A DNA stretch of 64,000 nt from Doryteuthis pealeii. Its lineage: Eukaryota; Mollusca; Cephalopoda; Myopsida; Loliginidae. The notes beneath the pieces were generated by a model, which searched no databases, was not told the origin of the DNA, and saw only the letters and a list, made by a program, of their open reading frames with translations. Made by a program: the position numbers and the translations under genes. The stretch covers positions 89,981,671 to 90,045,670 of the forward strand of contig CM042141.1 in NCBI GenBank assembly GCA_023376005.1, written 5' to 3'. How positions within the stretch are numbered: position 1 is the first letter of the stretch; the number at the start of each line of letters is the position of its first letter. Below, in pieces: positions 24,887-29,606 of the stretch.

Positions 24887-26023
24887 CCGGAGGAAACTAC
24901 GAAAATAAAAGAATTAATGACAAATTAGATATAAATACACATTCACAATCACCAGAATTTGCTTTTAGTGCAAAAATAATGAAGATTTTATTTATAAATT
25001 AGGACTAGAAAAATAAAAAAAACGCTCTCTGGGCGACGTAAAATAAATATTGCCTGAGGGGATGGGAGTTGAAAATTTAATATCAGAGAGTTTGTATCAT
25101 AAGTAAAGTAAAATCATCAAATTTATTAAAGGAGTAAAAAATAAAATAAATTTATTATAAGAGTAAAAAATAAAAATTTTAAATGGAAACTTAGTTCTGA
25201 TAACTTTAAATATATATTAAAATTAAAAAGAAAACTATATATAGATAGATAATACCAGGTATGTATTTATTAAAACTTGTTTAAAAAAACCCAATGAGGA
25301 CTGTCTAGCATTGTATGCTCAGATTGTGAGTGTATTCTATTTATGACGATTTTAGGCAGTGTGACGTAAACAGTGACGTAGTTTTTATTACAGACAAAAA
25401 CCGGAAGCGAATCTCCATTATTAATAGATTTGAATAGTAAGAAAGAGAAAAGTCATTGGTTGCGTTCGTGAATAAAACATAAATCAGTTATGTAAGACCA
25501 AAACAATCAATGGATCTGCGAGACTAACTTTTTATTATCCACCCCACTCCCTATACCTAGGCAACACCGGGTAGCCGCTTCTAGTCTTGCATAAGGGATA
25601 AATACGAGATTGTACGAGATTTGTAGTTTGGAAAATTACAACTATGATGATTAAATGCCCCACCGTGGTTGATATGCCGTAAAACAAAACAAACAAACAA
25701 AATAGCCAACTAAGAATTACGATTTTCTACCCCCCCCCTTTTTTTTTGCAATAAAATCATTTGCATTTTTTGTTATTTTTGTAGATCCTGTGATTCCAAC
25801 AACTTCAAGTACGTCAGTGTCATCATCGTCATCAACGACATCAACGACATTAAAGACAACATTAAAAACATCACTGACGACATTATCAACATATACGACA
25901 ACGTCGTTGTTTTCAATTACCACTGCCCTTGCTGCTCTTGCTACACATTTGAAAAGTCAACTCATTCTAGTCGCCATGACACTTTTGTATATTTACACGA
26001 TGGAGAATTACTTTACGTTATGA
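1381..26023 (+). CDS. Gene 1: ADAMTS-like M12B metalloprotease, 5'-truncated by the window
   Basis: Joined exons 1381-1458, 3913-4040, 5451-5482, 9210-9315, 10746-10913, 12141-12258, 14868-14981, 18215-18266, 20571-20738 and 25785-26023 give 1203 nt, exactly 401 codons with one terminal stop. All introns are GT-AG and all phases match. The predicted enzyme is a secreted or cell-surface zinc endopeptidase. Order: catalytic domain with HEIGHS and a following HDGE (three zinc His, catalytic Glu), Met-turn IMSA, cysteine-rich ADAMTS-type region (TGQLY...QC; CG..KWC..GQC), PLAC-like six-Cys module, Ser/Thr-rich stretch, hydrophobic C-terminus. No thrombospondin type 1 repeat is seen. Asn in the eighth position of the zinc motif is usual in ADAMTS enzymes. 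Signal peptide and propeptide are outside the window. Substrate is unknown. Confidence 0.88.
1600..2115 (-). repeat. SINE/repeat family D copy
   Basis: Carries the family hallmarks in reverse: control block around the prices 'TGGACCTGGGAGTAATG' complement, 'CCATCTATGGGTTAAATAGA', and the 3' tail 'AAAATGACCCAACAAGGG' followed by CCAACCAACC. About ten relatives occur in this window in both orientations. Confidence 0.65.
2150..2460 (+). pseudogene. LINE-1-type family 1, 3' ORF fragment
   Basis: Encodes a decayed piece reading [19 protein letters not shown] and [14 protein letters not shown], a C-terminal segment of a non-LTR retrotransposon polyprotein that occurs repeatedly here (2480-3490, 18350-18830, 19300-19920). 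Too short and frame-broken to work. Confidence 0.6.
2480..3490 (+). pseudogene. LINE family 1, 3' end with CCHC-like segment, frameshifted
   Basis: In several frames it reads [18 protein letters not shown], then [27 protein letters not shown], and near the end AVTQTP-like text before a stop. This is the usual C-terminal order of this LINE polyprotein. An (AT)n run at 2850-2868 interrupts it and indels break the frame, so it is a dead 5'-truncated copy within gene 1 intron. Confidence 0.65.
3553..3874. mobile_element. 322 bp MITE with TACCGTATTTGAC inverted ends
   Basis: The left end TACCGTATTTGAC returns perfectly as GTCAAATACGGTA at the right end, and homology continues inward (AGGACGCACT against AGTGCGTCTTATA). 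It has no coding capacity. The flanking TA may be the target duplication. It ends only about 40 bp before exon b. Confidence 0.75.
3913..4040 (+). CDS. Gene 1 exon b
   Basis: 128 bp, enters in phase 0 and leaves two bases. Begins DDTHLYRF and ends with ADHVIMFS, typical of the M12 catalytic fold leading to a LFS/MFS strand. It matches gene 2 exon 8 (131 bp; DDTSLYVF...DHFTLFS) apart from one codon. Donor GCGTAAGT. Confidence 0.87.
4092..4710. repeat. Interspersed repeat family G, copy 1
   Basis: About 620 bp, starting at GCAAATATATGCACCCTCC and ending at ACAATCTCCATTATAATAAG. A close copy lies at 9370-10010 in another intron of the same gene, and diverged copies lie near 13368, 15700, 20955 and 25005. 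No coding sequence is visible; class unknown. Confidence 0.7.
4711..5450. other. Intron sequence without recognisable feature
   Basis: AT-rich with no conserved exon, no SINE box and no inverted end seen up to the polypyrimidine tract before exon c. Confidence 0.5.
5451..5482 (+). CDS. Gene 1 micro-exon c (32 bp)
   Basis: Only 32 bp between TTCTTTACAG and GTAAGT. It completes the codon left by exon b and encodes [10 protein letters not shown] plus one base. Gene 2 has an equal 32 bp exon at 56826 (HNLDANTGVV). Such a micro-exon would be missed by ORF-based annotation. Confidence 0.85.
5637..6171 (+). mobile_element. Internally deleted mariner element
   Basis: Ends are inverted: GGTATGTC...GGACTGGTGTCAC at the left, GTCACCAGTCC...GACATACC at the right. 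The interior retains only the C-terminal third of a mariner (DD34D-type) transposase, in two frames: [12 protein letters not shown] around 5770-5810, then [15 protein letters not shown] and [10 protein letters not shown] at 5820-5920, with the third catalytic Asp. Later frames are broken and the catalytic N-terminal part is gone, so it is non-autonomous. Confidence 0.85.
6253..6370 (+). mobile_element. Second partial copy of the mariner 3' end
   Basis: Repeats the sequence around 6040-6175 (GTGGCAGAGAAGGATGGGG, TTTGGATTTGAAATAAA, GACACCAGTCCTAGAAC) with a short internal deletion. It contains the right inverted end only. Likely local duplication of the element at 5637-6171. Confidence 0.75.
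6640..6840 (+). repeat. SINE/repeat family D fragment
   Basis: Shares ATCTCCAGAACTGGA, CATCAGA and GTCATACCCAGGACA with other family D members. The ORF that crosses it is not considered a gene. Confidence 0.55.
6992..7335. mobile_element. Solo LTR family I, copy 1
   Basis: Starts TGTTAAG and ends GCAACA, with a TATA-like CCAGTCTATAAGTATAG near the 3' part preceded by CACGTGACC. The same block order and TATA-like site recur at 33319-33612 and 42843-43121. No internal retroelement genes are present beside it. Confidence 0.55.
7590..8075. repeat. Family D copies in inverted orientation
   Basis: Plus-oriented part 7590-7860 (GGCATGTCAAC...GTTATTTTATGCCGAAG, CAGTGGACCTGGGAGTAATG) is followed by a minus-oriented part 7925-8075 ending in CAATCTATGGGTC. 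The two can fold on each other. Confidence 0.6.
8353..8523. repeat. Perfect 84 bp inverted repeat with 3 bp loop
   Basis: Bases 8353-8436 are the exact reverse complement of 8440-8523 around the loop TCA at 8437-8439. It begins ATGATTTTTTTATATTATCA. No mismatch was found when reading outward from the centre. It would extrude as a cruciform or be unstable in cloning. Confidence 0.9.
8576..9016. mobile_element. Cluster of MITE ends (AAGGTGTGTCAAAAAAGTA)
   Basis: At least six direct and inverted copies of a terminal sequence, ACAAGGTGTGTCAAAAAAGTA or its complement, are interleaved with the linker GCTGTATTTACCAAGATA and ATGAATGGAACGTT. The order suggests repeated nested insertion or tandem amplification of a Tc1/mariner-like MITE. 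A lone end of the same kind occurs near 41973-41992. Confidence 0.65.
9210..9315 (+). CDS. Gene 1 exon d: zinc-binding helix
   Basis: 106 bp. Encodes GLANVGAMC...[12 protein letters not shown] and two bases of the next codon. The two first zinc-ligand His and the catalytic Glu are in HEIGH. GAMC with the helix spacing is typical of M12B. Gene 2 exon 10 is the same length and ends with LAHEIGH. Acceptor CTCCGCAG, donor GGTAATT. Confidence 0.92.
9370..10010. repeat. Interspersed repeat family G, copy 2
   Basis: Begins CTAGCAAATATATGCACC and ends CACAATCTCCATTATAATAA. Nearly collinear with 4092-4710 with scattered substitutions. A TAA-rich microsatellite (9345-9369) abuts its left end. Confidence 0.7.
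10011..10700. other. Intron sequence, mostly unassigned
   Basis: No coding exon or tRNA box seen. A family D tail (GGGTTGAAATGCCCTTAAAG followed by CCAATTAATTAATC) is at about 10620-10665. Confidence 0.45.
10746..10913 (+). CDS. Gene 1 exon e: third zinc ligand and Met-turn
   Basis: 168 bp. Joined to exon d it gives [14 protein letters not shown], supplying the third His and Asp. GYIMSA is the Met-turn of metzincins, followed by FSECS, a hallmark close to the end of the ADAM/ADAMTS catalytic domain. The Gly usual in position eight is Asn, as in ADAMTS proteins. Matches gene 2 exon 11, also 168 bp. Confidence 0.92.
11040..11580 (-). mobile_element. LTR-like element carrying (GA)n and (CT)n runs
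   Basis: Reverse-oriented relative of 48750-49165. Shared: a hairpin GGGGGC...GCCCCC (11240-11255), CACTTACTGATAGT and the block ACAACATAACAACAAT...GACTTTATTG. A 44 bp (GA)n tract (11300-11343) and a 50 bp (CT)n tract (11406-11453) lie inside. The ORFs from these runs are spurious. Confidence 0.5.
11581..11850 (+). mobile_element. Mariner-like transposase N-terminal remnant 1
   Basis: One frame reads [25 protein letters not shown], written here in two parts as [12 protein letters not shown] and [13 protein letters not shown]. This is the N-terminal helix-turn-helix of GVQW/mariner-like transposases. A relative lies at 43150-43300. Preceded by GGCTATTAAAAATGGCGGC, shared by both copies. Confidence 0.6.
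11918..12115 (+). repeat. SINE/repeat family D fragment
   Basis: Contains AGAGTGGACCTGGGAGTAAT, CCAGAGCTGGAGCCTCATCA and CGCAGGACAC, in the same order as other family D copies. Confidence 0.6.
12141..12258 (+). CDS. Gene 1 exon f: start of cysteine-rich region
   Basis: 118 bp, leaves in phase 0. Encodes NNCLLKN...[16 protein letters not shown]...KGLCS. The (P)TGQLY...QC block resembles the start of the ADAMTS cysteine-rich or disintegrin-like region. Gene 2 exon 12 (118 bp) has IPTGQLYPIWDQC. Confidence 0.9.
12297..12838. repeat. Large imperfect inverted repeat containing a tRNA-Ser/Leu-like SINE head
   Basis: Left arm about 12297-12560, right arm about 12570-12838, meeting near AGACGTGATACG/ATCACGTCTCTTC. 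Both arms carry GATAGCCGAGTGGTTAAG or its complement, an A-box-like sequence of a class II tRNA (12448-12470 and 12668-12697). It looks like two tRNA-derived SINEs head to head. It is not a tRNA gene: no acceptor-stem pairing or clear anticodon arm was found. Confidence 0.65.
12905..12983. repeat. 37 bp arm hairpin
   Basis: TAGTCGTTCAAGATTTCTTG and following bases return inverted at 12947-12983. Near-perfect arms, short loop at GGATCA. Confidence 0.75.
13368..14290. repeat. Interspersed repeat family G, copy 3, split by an LTR
   Basis: Starts CTAGCAAAATAAA and ACGCTCCCGGGCGATG, resumes after the LTR with TAAAAATAGATTTTTGAAAT, and ends near CCATTATTAATAAGATG. The uninterrupted relative at 25005-25430 shows the junction. 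Confidence 0.7.
13402..13952. mobile_element. Solo LTR, 551 bp, with 4 bp target duplication
   Basis: Starts TGTTGCA and ends TGCAACA (TG...CA ends, 7 bp inverted). It is flanked by GATG on both sides (13398-13401 and 13953-13956), and family G sequence continues on each side. It is markedly more GC-rich than its surroundings. No retroelement genes remain, so it is the product of LTR-LTR recombination. Gypsy or BEL type cannot be decided from this. ORFs inside are not supported as genes. Confidence 0.78.
14285..14587. mobile_element. Possible LTR-like element
   Basis: Starts TGTAAT and ends ATTGCA with TATA-like GGTATATAATTGAGAG at 14323 and pyrimidine-rich sequence after it. No clear target duplication. 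Sequence 14588-14825 beside it has no recognised content. Confidence 0.35.
14868..14981 (+). CDS. Gene 1 exon g: cysteine-rich region
   Basis: 114 bp, phase 0 to 0. Encodes [19 protein letters not shown], then EDLCKS and [10 protein letters not shown]. The five Cys and final CGNKK join exon h to give TTCGNKKWCMFGQC, matching the G(T)xCGxxKWCxxGxC signature of ADAMTS proteins. Confidence 0.88.
15105..15232. repeat. Inverted repeat with CATTCAAC arms
   Basis: ATCATCAGAGTACATATTTT and GTTGAATGAAAAAAAGGA return as TCCTTTTTTTTCATTCAAC...CTCTGAT. A related single arm lies at 15600-15645. On the minus strand CTGATGA is present but the GAAA partner is not well placed. Confidence 0.6.
15263..15300. 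repeat. (AT)n microsatellite
   Basis: Alternating AT run immediately left of the ribozyme at 15313. Confidence 0.9.
15313..15366 (+). ncRNA. Hammerhead ribozyme motif
   Basis: Stem I GTCAC (15313-15317) pairs with GTGAC (15362-15366). CTGAAGA is at 15318-15324; an imperfect stem II closes on GCAT; GAAA follows. Stem III AC(C)AA/TTGT precedes the UU cleavage dinucleotide. All core elements are in the right order. Stem II is imperfect, so catalytic strength is uncertain. Confidence 0.62.
15690..15805. repeat. Family G 3' end fragment
   Basis: GTTATGACGATTTTGGGTAA to CCGGAAGCGAATCTCCATTA, as in the copies near 14230 and 25340. Confidence 0.65.
15885..16198. repeat. Repeat family E, copy 1
   Basis: Contains ACCGAAGCTCATGGGATGG, CCCGTCGGCATTCCCCCTTA, CCTTTAAATCAAGGGGG and GGGATCACGCCGTTAATTAA. 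Nearly identical to part of 17485-17960. Confidence 0.7.
16725..16948 (-). repeat. SINE-A, 5'-truncated
   Basis: Antisense tRNA-derived SINE body: ACCCCTCCGCACGAGCAGGA, GACCGGTTGCCTAACCAAGG, TATTAGCGCTAAGTGAAATG. The tRNA-like head is missing. Confidence 0.7.
17088..17480 (+). repeat. SINE/repeat family D copy
   Basis: Starts with the tail-like GACATATCAATG...TATGTCGAGGACG, then CCATAGATGGGACTTTAAC, AAGTGGACCTGGGAGTAATG and CTCAGCCACTGCCTTCTAGC. Confidence 0.65.
17485..17960. repeat. Repeat family E, copy 2, with internal partial duplication
   Basis: The block CCCGTCGGCATTCCCCTTAA to GATCACGCCGTTAATTA occurs twice in tandem (about 17590-17720 and 17810-17940). Otherwise collinear with 15885-16198. 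Confidence 0.7.
17961..18214. other. Intron end before exon h
   Basis: No repeat recognised. Ends with a T-rich tract and the acceptor TTTTTTTTTTCAG. Confidence 0.5.
18215..18266 (+). CDS. Gene 1 exon h
   Basis: 52 bp. Encodes [17 protein letters not shown] plus one base. It completes the CG..KWC..GQC motif begun in exon g. In ADAMTS proteins a thrombospondin repeat often follows or precedes this; none is seen here. Confidence 0.87.
18350..18830 (-). pseudogene. LINE family 1, 3' fragment
   Basis: Reverse strand reads [27 protein letters not shown]. On the plus strand the conserved text GAGTGACAACAAGTCTCCTC appears twice (18405 and 18663), so two pieces are joined. A (TTA)n and (AGT)n run separates them. 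Confidence 0.6.
18890..19190. repeat. Repeat family J, copy 1
   Basis: Starts GGTGAGCTGAAATGGAATTT, has a GGTTATAGTCGCC... segment and CATGCGCGGAGGGTTCTTCC. Related to 41560-41830 and a short piece at 23465-23525. Possibly an LTR; ends not defined. Confidence 0.5.
19300..19920 (-). pseudogene. LINE family 1, 3' fragment, tandem partial copies
   Basis: Reverse strand reads [20 protein letters not shown] and [12 protein letters not shown], a well-known C-terminal block of this LINE. Two truncated copies adjoin (19314-19547 and 19660-19900). Confidence 0.65.
20238..20397 (-). repeat. SINE-A, partial, antisense
   Basis: GAATTCAGAGTTTTCCTTCT, CCTTTCCCAAGGGTATTAGC and AGGATTTGAACTCGGGTCGA (the last is the B-box side). 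The middle is shortened. Confidence 0.65.
20571..20738 (+). CDS. Gene 1 exon i: PLAC-like six-cysteine module
   Basis: 168 bp. Encodes [16 protein letters not shown]..., [13 protein letters not shown] and YCCKTC. The ending C-x(n)-C...CC-x-x-C is close to the PLAC domain found at the C-terminus of ADAMTS proteins, with ShK-like modules as an alternative. Acceptor TTACTGGCAG, donor AGTAAGT. No counterpart in gene 2 is visible because the window ends first. Confidence 0.85.
20879..20922 (-). ncRNA. Hammerhead ribozyme motif with 2 bp stem III
   Basis: On the minus strand: stem I CAC/GTG, CTGAAGA (20912-20918), stem II AG(G)CC...GGCT, GAAA (20887-20890), then ACGT as a two-pair palindromic stem III and C as the cleavage-site base. 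GAAACGUC with a minimal stem III is the form known from Penelope-like elements. Confidence 0.62.
20955..21435. repeat. Interspersed repeat family G, copy
   Basis: Starts ACTAGCAACAGAAAACACCC and CTCCAGGCGTCG, ends CAGACAGAAATACAAACAAT. A poly-A/poly-G patch lies at about 21275-21290. Confidence 0.65.
21541..21818 (+). repeat. SINE-A, full-length tRNA-derived copy
   Basis: A-box-like GTGTAATGGTTAAAG at about 21550 and B-box-like GAGTTCAAATCC at about 21591, followed by the body CACTTAGCGCTAATATCCTT, CCTCCAGCTATGGGTAAATA, AACCTTGGTTAGGCAACCGG and tail TTGGTAAATATATG. Confidence 0.8.
22195..22945. repeat. Direct repeats of about 170 bp flanking a LINE family 2 fragment
   Basis: Left copy about 22195-22380 and right copy about 22780-22945 share CATTCTATTCAAATAAAGTC, TTCAGTTATAATGAACTAAC and GGTGGGAGAGCTGCTGTG. 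Between them is an antisense LINE family 2 piece (22430-22735) split by an (AT)n run at 22507-22545. The layout resembles an element with terminal direct repeats. Confidence 0.6.
22430..22735 (-). pseudogene. LINE family 2, 3' fragment
   Basis: Antisense to CCACAGGAGAACGTCACTTA and TGAGTTCGTCCTTGCTTCTC; the same region in 46005-46430 encodes [20 protein letters not shown]. Interrupted by the (AT)n run. Confidence 0.6.
22946..23545. other. Intron sequence, mostly unassigned
   Basis: Only a short family J piece (AGCTGAAATGGAATTTAAGG) at about 23480-23520 is recognised. Confidence 0.45.
23550..23980. repeat. Second inverted pair of the repeat at 95-660
   Basis: Left copy 23550-23855 and short inverted right copy 23880-23965. 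The right copy carries GGCC...GGCCGAAACGTTGTA with a perfect stem II but lacks CTGAAGA. The text GAGTTGTGTTAATTTTTTTT sits at the centre. Confidence 0.65.
24085..24700 (-). repeat. SINE/repeat family D, long copy
   Basis: TGGCATTAAATAGCCCGAAA start, GGTGGCGACCCGTGATG-like text, CCATCTATGAGTTAAATAGA and tail GGCATTAAATGACCCACC. The most complete copy in the window. Confidence 0.65.
24833..24883. repeat. (GT)n microsatellite, about 50 bp
   Basis: Uninterrupted GT repeats. Confidence 0.95.
25005..25430. repeat. Interspersed repeat family G, copy
   Basis: ACTAGAAAAATAAAAAAAAC, CTCTCTGGGCGACG, and end GAATCTCCATTATTAATAGA. Serves as the empty-site reference for the LTR at 13402-13952. A short family D tail lies at 25647-25705. 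Confidence 0.65.
25785..26023 (+). CDS. Gene 1 terminal exon: Ser/Thr-rich tail and hydrophobic C-terminus
   Basis: Enters with phase 1 after TTTTTGTAG. Encodes a Ser/Thr-rich stretch of about 45 residues built from a degenerate ACR-type coding microsatellite, likely O-glycosylated. It then gives [18 protein letters not shown] and a short end before TGA at 26021-26023. The hydrophobic end suggests a GPI-anchor signal or a membrane segment, so the enzyme may be tethered at the cell surface. No clear AATAAA was found just downstream. Confidence 0.8.
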
Positions 26024-26049
26024 ACTGATTGTGACCGATAATACCACTC

Positions 26050-26346
26050 AATATGGAATTATTATCATTAATATTATTATTATTATTATTGATATTTGTA
26101 CTCATTGATTTTCATTACCTGGTGGTTTTCGCAGAAGATGAAGTGATAGCAATTCTTCTCACTACACCAGATCTCTCCTCAATATTCCTGCTTGATGCTG
26201 TCGTCTGGATAGTTTCAATTCTTCTTTGGATTTCCAGATCTTCTCAAATTGTTGCAAAACTCTTCGAGACTGTTCCAAGCGCGCCAATAATGTTGAGTAC
26301 AAATGTCACTTTCATATTCTCCATCTTTTTAGTACTTTGACAACGT

Positions 26347-26386
<40 letters not shown>
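26050..26386 (-). pseudogene. LINE family 1 fragment followed by (AT)n
   Basis: Plus-strand text CTGTCGTCTGGATAGTTTCA and CTTCTTTGGATTTCCAGATC match the antisense of 19440-19500. An (AT)n run is at 26350-26386. Confidence 0.5.
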
Positions 26387-26388
<2 letters not shown>

Positions 26389-26547
26389 CAGCTTTTCACT
26401 TTCTTTCAATTTTTCACTGTCCACTACAAAACAGTGGAATCTAATACTGCCATTTTTTTTCGATGCCTCGATCTGGTCTTCTGGCCTAGACTAGGTGATT
26501 TTTTTATTTTAATTTTTACATTCCATATAATTTTACAATTTTCTTTT
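26387..26547. other. Unassigned
   Basis: Continuation of LINE family 1 antisense sequence with strong decay; nothing else seen. Confidence 0.3.
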
Positions 26548-26772
26548 TAGCTCAATCAGTTGAGCATACGCCTAGGAACCAAAAGGTTCCTGGTTCGATA
26601 CTAACTCTCGCCAACGCATGAGTTGCACACCTTAAATTTGTGCAATAAGTGGAAAGCTGATAGTAGATGTGGTACACTATCACAGACGCAAAAACAATCT
26701 GCCCCCGTCTAACGCTAATGAAAAGGGGATAGATTCCCTCGCTGTCCGACTGTTATTGACAATGGGCCACTC
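26548..26772 (+). repeat. SINE-C, tRNA-derived, full copy
   Basis: Head TAGCTCAATCAGTTGAGCA with GGTTCCTGGTTCGATAC as the B-box side, then CGCATGAGTTGCAC, GTGGTACACTATC and AAAAGGGGATAGATTCCCTC. Not an actual tRNA: the anticodon region does not form a stem. Confidence 0.75.
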
Positions 26773-26813
26773 CACCGACTTTATTTTTTTATTTTTATTT
26801 TAATTTTATTTTA

Positions 26814-27735
26814 CAGTGATTCTTAACCTTTTTCTATTGCGGCACCCTTTGAGATTTTAAAATTTAACCCATACCCTACAGGCTAATTGCATAAGACAAC
26901 ATATCTTAAATTTTCAGGCTAAATTATCTTTTGAAAATAACAGAAAACATCCAATCAAAATATTTTAATCTTTAATATGATGAGAAGTAAAACGAAAAAA
27001 ATTGTTTTTTTCTGGATATCTCCTCGCACTCCCAAGAACTGAATCTTTACCCTATCCTATGTAAATCGTTTCTAAAAAACTATAGAAATGTATTTACAGT
27101 TAACTTGAAATGGCGAGGGAAGAAAAAAGAAAAACACTGGGACACATACATACGATTTTACTTTGTCCTTTTAGATTTTTATGCCAGGAACGCAGGACTC
27201 GTACCTATCAGCATCTCTGTATTTCACAAAATACCACATACTATTGCTTACCACACCATTAGCAAAGGTCTAATCCCAAATTGGGATATCAAAGAAAAGT
27301 AATTTCTAAGAAATTTTCTATTTTTTTTTGTATTTTTGAGAATTCTATCCCTCATCCCATAAGCTGAGCGCATAAGACAACACACCTTGAATTTTTTGAT
27401 CAAATTATCAGCAATTTATCTGCTACTATCTAATTGATTACTATGATTAATATTAATTAATTGATTACTATGATTAATATTAATTAATTGATTACTATTA
27501 TTAATATTTATTAATTGATTACTATGATTAATATTTATTAATCAATTAACTATAATTGATCAACACAAACTTTTTGAAATTAACAGAAAATGTCCATTCA
27601 AAATATTTTAATCTTTAATGTGATGACAAGTAAAACGAAAAAAAGTTGTTTTTCTCGACTTCTCCTCGCACCCCTATGAACTGAACCCCGCACTCCTTGG
27701 GTGGGGGTGCCGGCAACACAAGTTAAGAATCACTG
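26814..27735. mobile_element. Non-autonomous hAT-like element
   Basis: Ends are inverted: CAGTGATTCTTAACC at the left, GTTAAGAATCACTG at the right. The subterminal CCTTTTTCTATTGCGGCACC resembles Charlie-type hAT elements. The interior has two copies of the block CATAAGACAACA...AACAGAAAA...ATTTTAATCTTTAAT and a tandem AATTGATTACTATGATTAAT array (27430-27545). No transposase. An 8 bp target duplication was not evident. Confidence 0.72.
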
Positions 27736-27872
27736 GTCTAGTACAAGCTCTGGCTTGTGTATATTATTTTTGTTATTATTTCGAAACCCAGTGTTTGCTG
27801 TATTCAGTGCCACATATCACTAAACTGGGTAAAAAGTTCTGGTGAACTGATGAAAACCTTGCTGAAGAAAAA

Positions 27873-28090
27873 AAATAGGGTGTAGTGGCTAACGTGCAAG
27901 ACTGTGACATTGTAGTAAGCGAGTTCGAACTCCATTCGCGCTATTACGTTCACTTTAAGACAAATACTCTTGGGAAAAGTATGACCTCCCAGCTATTGGT
28001 TAAATAGCATCACTACTCTTCTTCTATAAGGATGTCTTTGGCATTAAATAACCCACAAAGGTTGATATGCCATTAAATAAAGAAACCAAA
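27873..28090 (+). repeat. SINE-B/family D composite
   Basis: tRNA-like head GGTGTAGTGGCTAACG with GAGTTCGAACTCC, then the body AGCTATTGGTTAAATAGC and the D-type tail GGCATTAAATAACCCACAAA. A related partial copy lies at 45545-45690. Confidence 0.6.
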
Positions 28091-28117
28091 CCTTGCTGAA
28101 TATTTGAACTCTCATAA

Positions 28118-28335
28118 TGCCGAGGAATCGCAAGGTTCTAGGCTTGATACTGGTCCTCACCAACCCAGCGCATGAGTAGCATGGTTTGGGTAATCTGGTC
28201 TATGCGGTAAAGTGGGGAGCTGGCGGTAGGTGTGGCGCTCCACTTCAGCCCAAACCATCTTGTTGGCCTAACGCTGGTGAAAATGAGACACTCCCTCGCT
28301 GTTCGGCTGATACCGACAATAGGCCACTCTGTCTT
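28118..28335 (+). repeat. SINE-C copy
   Basis: GGAATCGCAAGGTTCTAGGC, CAGCGCATGAGTAGCA, GGTAGGTGTGGCGCTCCACT and CTGATACCGACAATAGGCCA. The first part of the tRNA-like head is missing. Confidence 0.7.
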
Positions 28336-28506
28336 GTCCAACAAGGTGTAGTGACATGTAGTCCAAAAATATTTCTTCTTTTCTTATTCTATCTCTTTAC
28401 TTCAATTTTGGGTTTCAAATGTCACCTTCATATTCTACATCTTTTTAGTATCTTGACAACATCCGTACACACACACATATCATATTATGATAATGGTACA
28501 CGGTAA

Positions 28507-28545
28507 TAACCTACTCGAGTTTCACCATAATGATCTTCAGGGTTA
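28507..28545 (-). ncRNA. Hammerhead ribozyme motif (left arm)
   Basis: Minus strand: stem I TAACC/GGTTA, CTGAAGA (28534-28540), weak stem II, GAAA, palindromic stem III ACTCGAGT (28513-28520) and A as the cleavage-site base. Only stem II is poor here. Confidence 0.62.
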
Positions 28546-28610
28546 AATCCACTGGATTAATCAAGATATTGATTAATTGCAGTTGGTTGCACGTGTGTGT
28601 ATTTTTTTGC

Positions 28611-28647
28611 GATCCTGACGATCCTTATGGTGAAACTCGAGTAGGTT
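28611..28647 (+). ncRNA. Hammerhead ribozyme motif (right arm)
   Basis: Stem I GATC/GGTT with wobble pairs, CTGACGA (28615-28621), stem II CC/GG with loop TTAT, GAAA, stem III ACTCGAGT, then UA. Confidence 0.6.
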
Positions 28648-28796
28648 ATTACCATCTACCATTATCATAATAAATTTGCTCTACCAACGTATTGAGCACT
28701 TCATATTTGTTATATCGCTGCCTTATCATTGTGAATCTTGCATCAACTATCCATTGTGACCTGTTTCACCGGTAAGTCACCTTTTTCCACAAATAC

Positions 28797-28799
<3 letters not shown>

Positions 28800-28861
<62 letters not shown>
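28800..28861. repeat. (AT)n microsatellite
   Basis: About 60 bp of alternating AT. It drives spurious YIYI ORFs. Confidence 0.95.
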
Positions 28862-28863
<2 letters not shown>

Positions 28864-28959
28864 TTTTGGTCTGCTTTTTTACTCTCCCTACCCCTCTCTG
28901 TTTTTCATACTTCTTTCTAATTGATCCACCAACTCCTCCGGCTTCGGAACTCTAGACCT

Positions 28960-29165
28960 AAAATTTAGAGAAAATTAACCGCGTGTTCCCAGGTGGTCCG
29001 TCCCCCCACGATTTAAAGGGGCAGGTCTGGGTTTGTTGCCCGGTGCTCGAGGCGCCCCAAAAGGGAAATGCCGACGGGAACCACGTATTTTTTGCTCTAG
29101 CCATCGCATGAGCTTCGGTTTGTGCGTGGCTCCTCACGTTAAAAAGACCTTGTGACGCATCCTAG
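28960..29165. repeat. Repeat family E, reverse copy
   Basis: AACCGCGTGTTCCCAGG, CGATTTAAAGGGGCAGGTCT, GAAATGCCGACGGGAACCAC and CATGAGCTTCGGTTTGTGC are the complement order of 15885-16198. Confidence 0.65.
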
Positions 29166-29600
29166 CCTGGTGGGAGGTCACCTAAATAAGAGCTCTTCCG
29201 ACTACTTTTTCTCAGTTGAAGACTATATTGTTGTTGTTGGCATCCTACCGTCTGCTAAAGACGATGGCGTAGTGTCCATTTTTAACTGTATCTGCGCGAG
29301 TGGCGAAACTGCTGACCATCCACAGAACCTTGCCCAGTCCTGTGAAGAGATTCACAGCGTCGTGAGATAGACGGGTGCCAGAAAGAAAGAAAGAAAACAA
29401 ACAAATTGTTTAACTGCTTAAATAATTAAAACAGTTTCTTTTTGTTTTAAATTATCTCCCCTTAGGCCTGGAACTCTTTTCTTGTGATATTGAAGGAAAG
29501 AAATAGAGATTCCTAAAAGGTTTTGTTCGATTTTGCAGCGGCATCAGCCAACAATTTTTCGCGGTTGATAAACCAGTAAAACTAGAAAATGATTTGCAGC
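29166..29600. other. Unassigned intergenic sequence
   Basis: A 72-codon ORF (29152-29370) has no recognised relatives, no splice context and no paralogue; treated as chance. No other feature seen. Confidence 0.4.
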
Positions 29601-29606
29601 TGTTGG

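Larger units (their letters stand above)
28495..28672. repeat. Inverted repeat bearing two hammerhead motifs
   Basis: GGTAATAACCTACTCGAGTT and following text (28502-28550) return inverted at 28610-28660 (GGTGAAACTCGAGTAGGTTA). A single left-arm relative lies at 57003-57060. Confidence 0.75.

Noticed and set aside
25717..25923. Asp/Val-rich minus-strand ORF
   Set aside because: Shadow of the Ser/Thr-rich coding repeat in gene 1 terminal exon.
29152..29370. 72-codon ORF in the intergenic region
   Set aside because: No splice sites in phase, no paralogue and no known motif.
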